Position numbers and translations under genes: made by a program
NCBI RefSeq assembly: GCF_022063185.1
Contig: NZ_CP091913.1
Coordinates: 2,853,501 to 2,917,500 of the forward strand
Reading direction: 5' to 3'
Source of the DNA: Nostoc sp. UHCC 0870
Lineage (GTDB): Bacteria; Cyanobacteriota; Cyanobacteriia; Cyanobacteriales; Nostocaceae
Length of the DNA: 64,000 bases
Part shown: one piece after another, positions 63,404 through 64,000 of the stretch
How positions within the stretch are numbered: the first letter of the stretch is position 1
Layout of the letters: each line of letters begins with the position of its first letter
Notes under the pieces: generated by a model
The model's database searches: none
What the model saw: the letters and a program-made list of their open reading frames with translations, nothing else
Told to the model about the DNA's origin: nothing

Positions 63404-64000
63404 ATGAAACTAATAATGGCTTTAGCTGCGTGTACCTTCATTGTGACATCAGCTTTTATACAACCAGCAGCAGCACAAAGAAGAACAGGTAACAGTTATT
63501 CACAAATGGGGGAAGATGAAACATTTGTAGGAGTGCAATTTGATTTAGTAGATAGAGATAAAGATGGCAACATCATAAATGAAAGCGAAGCTGATGAAAG
63601 TGGTAATACAACTGATGATTTGGTAGGATTCTTTCCAGGAGCAATAGAAAACTATAAGAAAGGTAATATAGCAAGAGCTTGCCTTTCTTTTGATGAACAA
63701 CCAATTTGTAATTCTGGTTTAGCTAATGGAAGATACGTGTTTGATGATTCTGGATTTTTGATTCTTTTACAAGAGTTTGATACTTCTTCTATTACTCCAG
63801 TAGATGGGAATTTAAAGGCTGAATTAATAGTTAATGATCCTCTATTTCCAGGTAATCCCAACACCATAGCTTATAGCATTTTTAGAGCAGGAGAAACTGA
63901 GCCTGATCAACGCTACAGGTTAGATTTCTCTGCTTTTGGTTTTGATCAGTATCAAGCTATTAATGATTTGTCATATATTCTAGAGCAAAATTTATTAAGT
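63404..64000 (+). CDS. Secreted EF-hand-like protein (3' end outside window)
   Basis: The gene is open from ATG 63404 to the window edge (199 codons) with GGAGGAAG just upstream. A clear signal peptide ends at about residue 24 (FIQPAAAQ). Residues about 45-57 (DLVDRDKDGNIINESE) look like a calcium-binding EF-hand loop (D.D.DG.I...E). The middle is beta-rich, with two Cys near residues 90 and 100 (ARACLSFDEQPICNSG). I do not recognise the family, and the missing C-terminus prevents a firm call. Confidence 0.65.
   Translation, partial: MKLIMALAACTFIVTSAFIQPAAAQRRTGNSYSQMGEDETFVGVQFDLVDRDKDGNIINESEADESGNTTDDLVGFFPGAIENYKKGNIARACLSFDEQPICNSGLANGRYVFDDSGFLILLQEFDTSSITPVDGNLKAELIVNDPLFPGNPNTIAYSIFRAGETEPDQRYRLDFSAFGFDQYQAINDLSYILEQNLLS

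Noticed and set aside
1..64000. tRNA or rRNA genes
   Set aside because: I looked in the intergenic regions for T-loop GGTTCGAAT-type sequences with matching acceptor stems and saw none. A covariance search would settle it.

Overview
The window is chromosomal DNA from a filamentous, heterocyst-type cyanobacterium (Nostoc/Anabaena group). The evidence is the very frequent HIP1 octamer GCGATCGC, phycobilisome-related genes (a CpcS/CpeS bilin lyase and a phycobiliprotein-like protein), plastid-like cyanobacterial versions of uvrB, hisD and pdxJ, large multi-domain sensor kinases, and intergenic regions full of heptanucleotide tandem repeats and small palindromic elements. I found no rRNA, tRNA, CRISPR array or intact transposase gene.

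Layout. 1-8.4 kb: the 5' part of a phytase-like esterase, an SLH-domain glycosyl hydrolase, a LabA-like NYN protein, an OmpR-type response regulator with its HAMP kinase, a 33-residue membrane peptide candidate and a conserved membrane protein. 8.4-24 kb: mostly housekeeping genes (SpoIID/LytB protein, M50-like protease, zinc-ribbon/FHA protein, pgl, bilin lyase, pentapeptide protein, HEAT protein, phycobiliprotein-like protein, Ser/Thr kinase, uvrB, a protein made of five 19-residue repeats, hisD). About 1.3 kb without genes follows.

25.8-45.4 kb is the most striking block. A TpsB outer-membrane transporter (FhaC/ShlB type) is divergent from three TpsA-like haemagglutinin-domain exoproteins. 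These are followed on the same strand by a TPR-CHAT caspase-like protein, a DUF928 protein, a CHASE2 hybrid histidine kinase and a receiver-kinase protein that overlaps it by 4 bp. I read this as one surface/secretion and signalling locus. 45.5-56.4 kb holds a PEP-CTERM protein, a GH15/phosphorylase-kinase-like protein, a type II NAD(P)H dehydrogenase, a CYTH protein, a hybrid kinase whose membrane domain matches the ethylene-binding site of plant ETR1, pdxJ and an NTF2/SnoaL-like protein. 56.8-61.7 kb is a tight three-gene operon (sigma-70-like protein, DUF1822, second TPR-CHAT protein), divergent from an RTX-type calcium-binding protein. A secreted protein runs off the right edge.

The two CHAT loci are the best candidates for an undescribed system. 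Both CHAT proteins are exported-looking, have nearly the same length, and keep a His/Cys dyad 47 residues apart. One sits with two-partner secretion and CHASE2 signalling genes, the other with its own sigma-like protein. All functional links between neighbours are inference from gene order. Domain calls are from reading the protein sequence without database searches.
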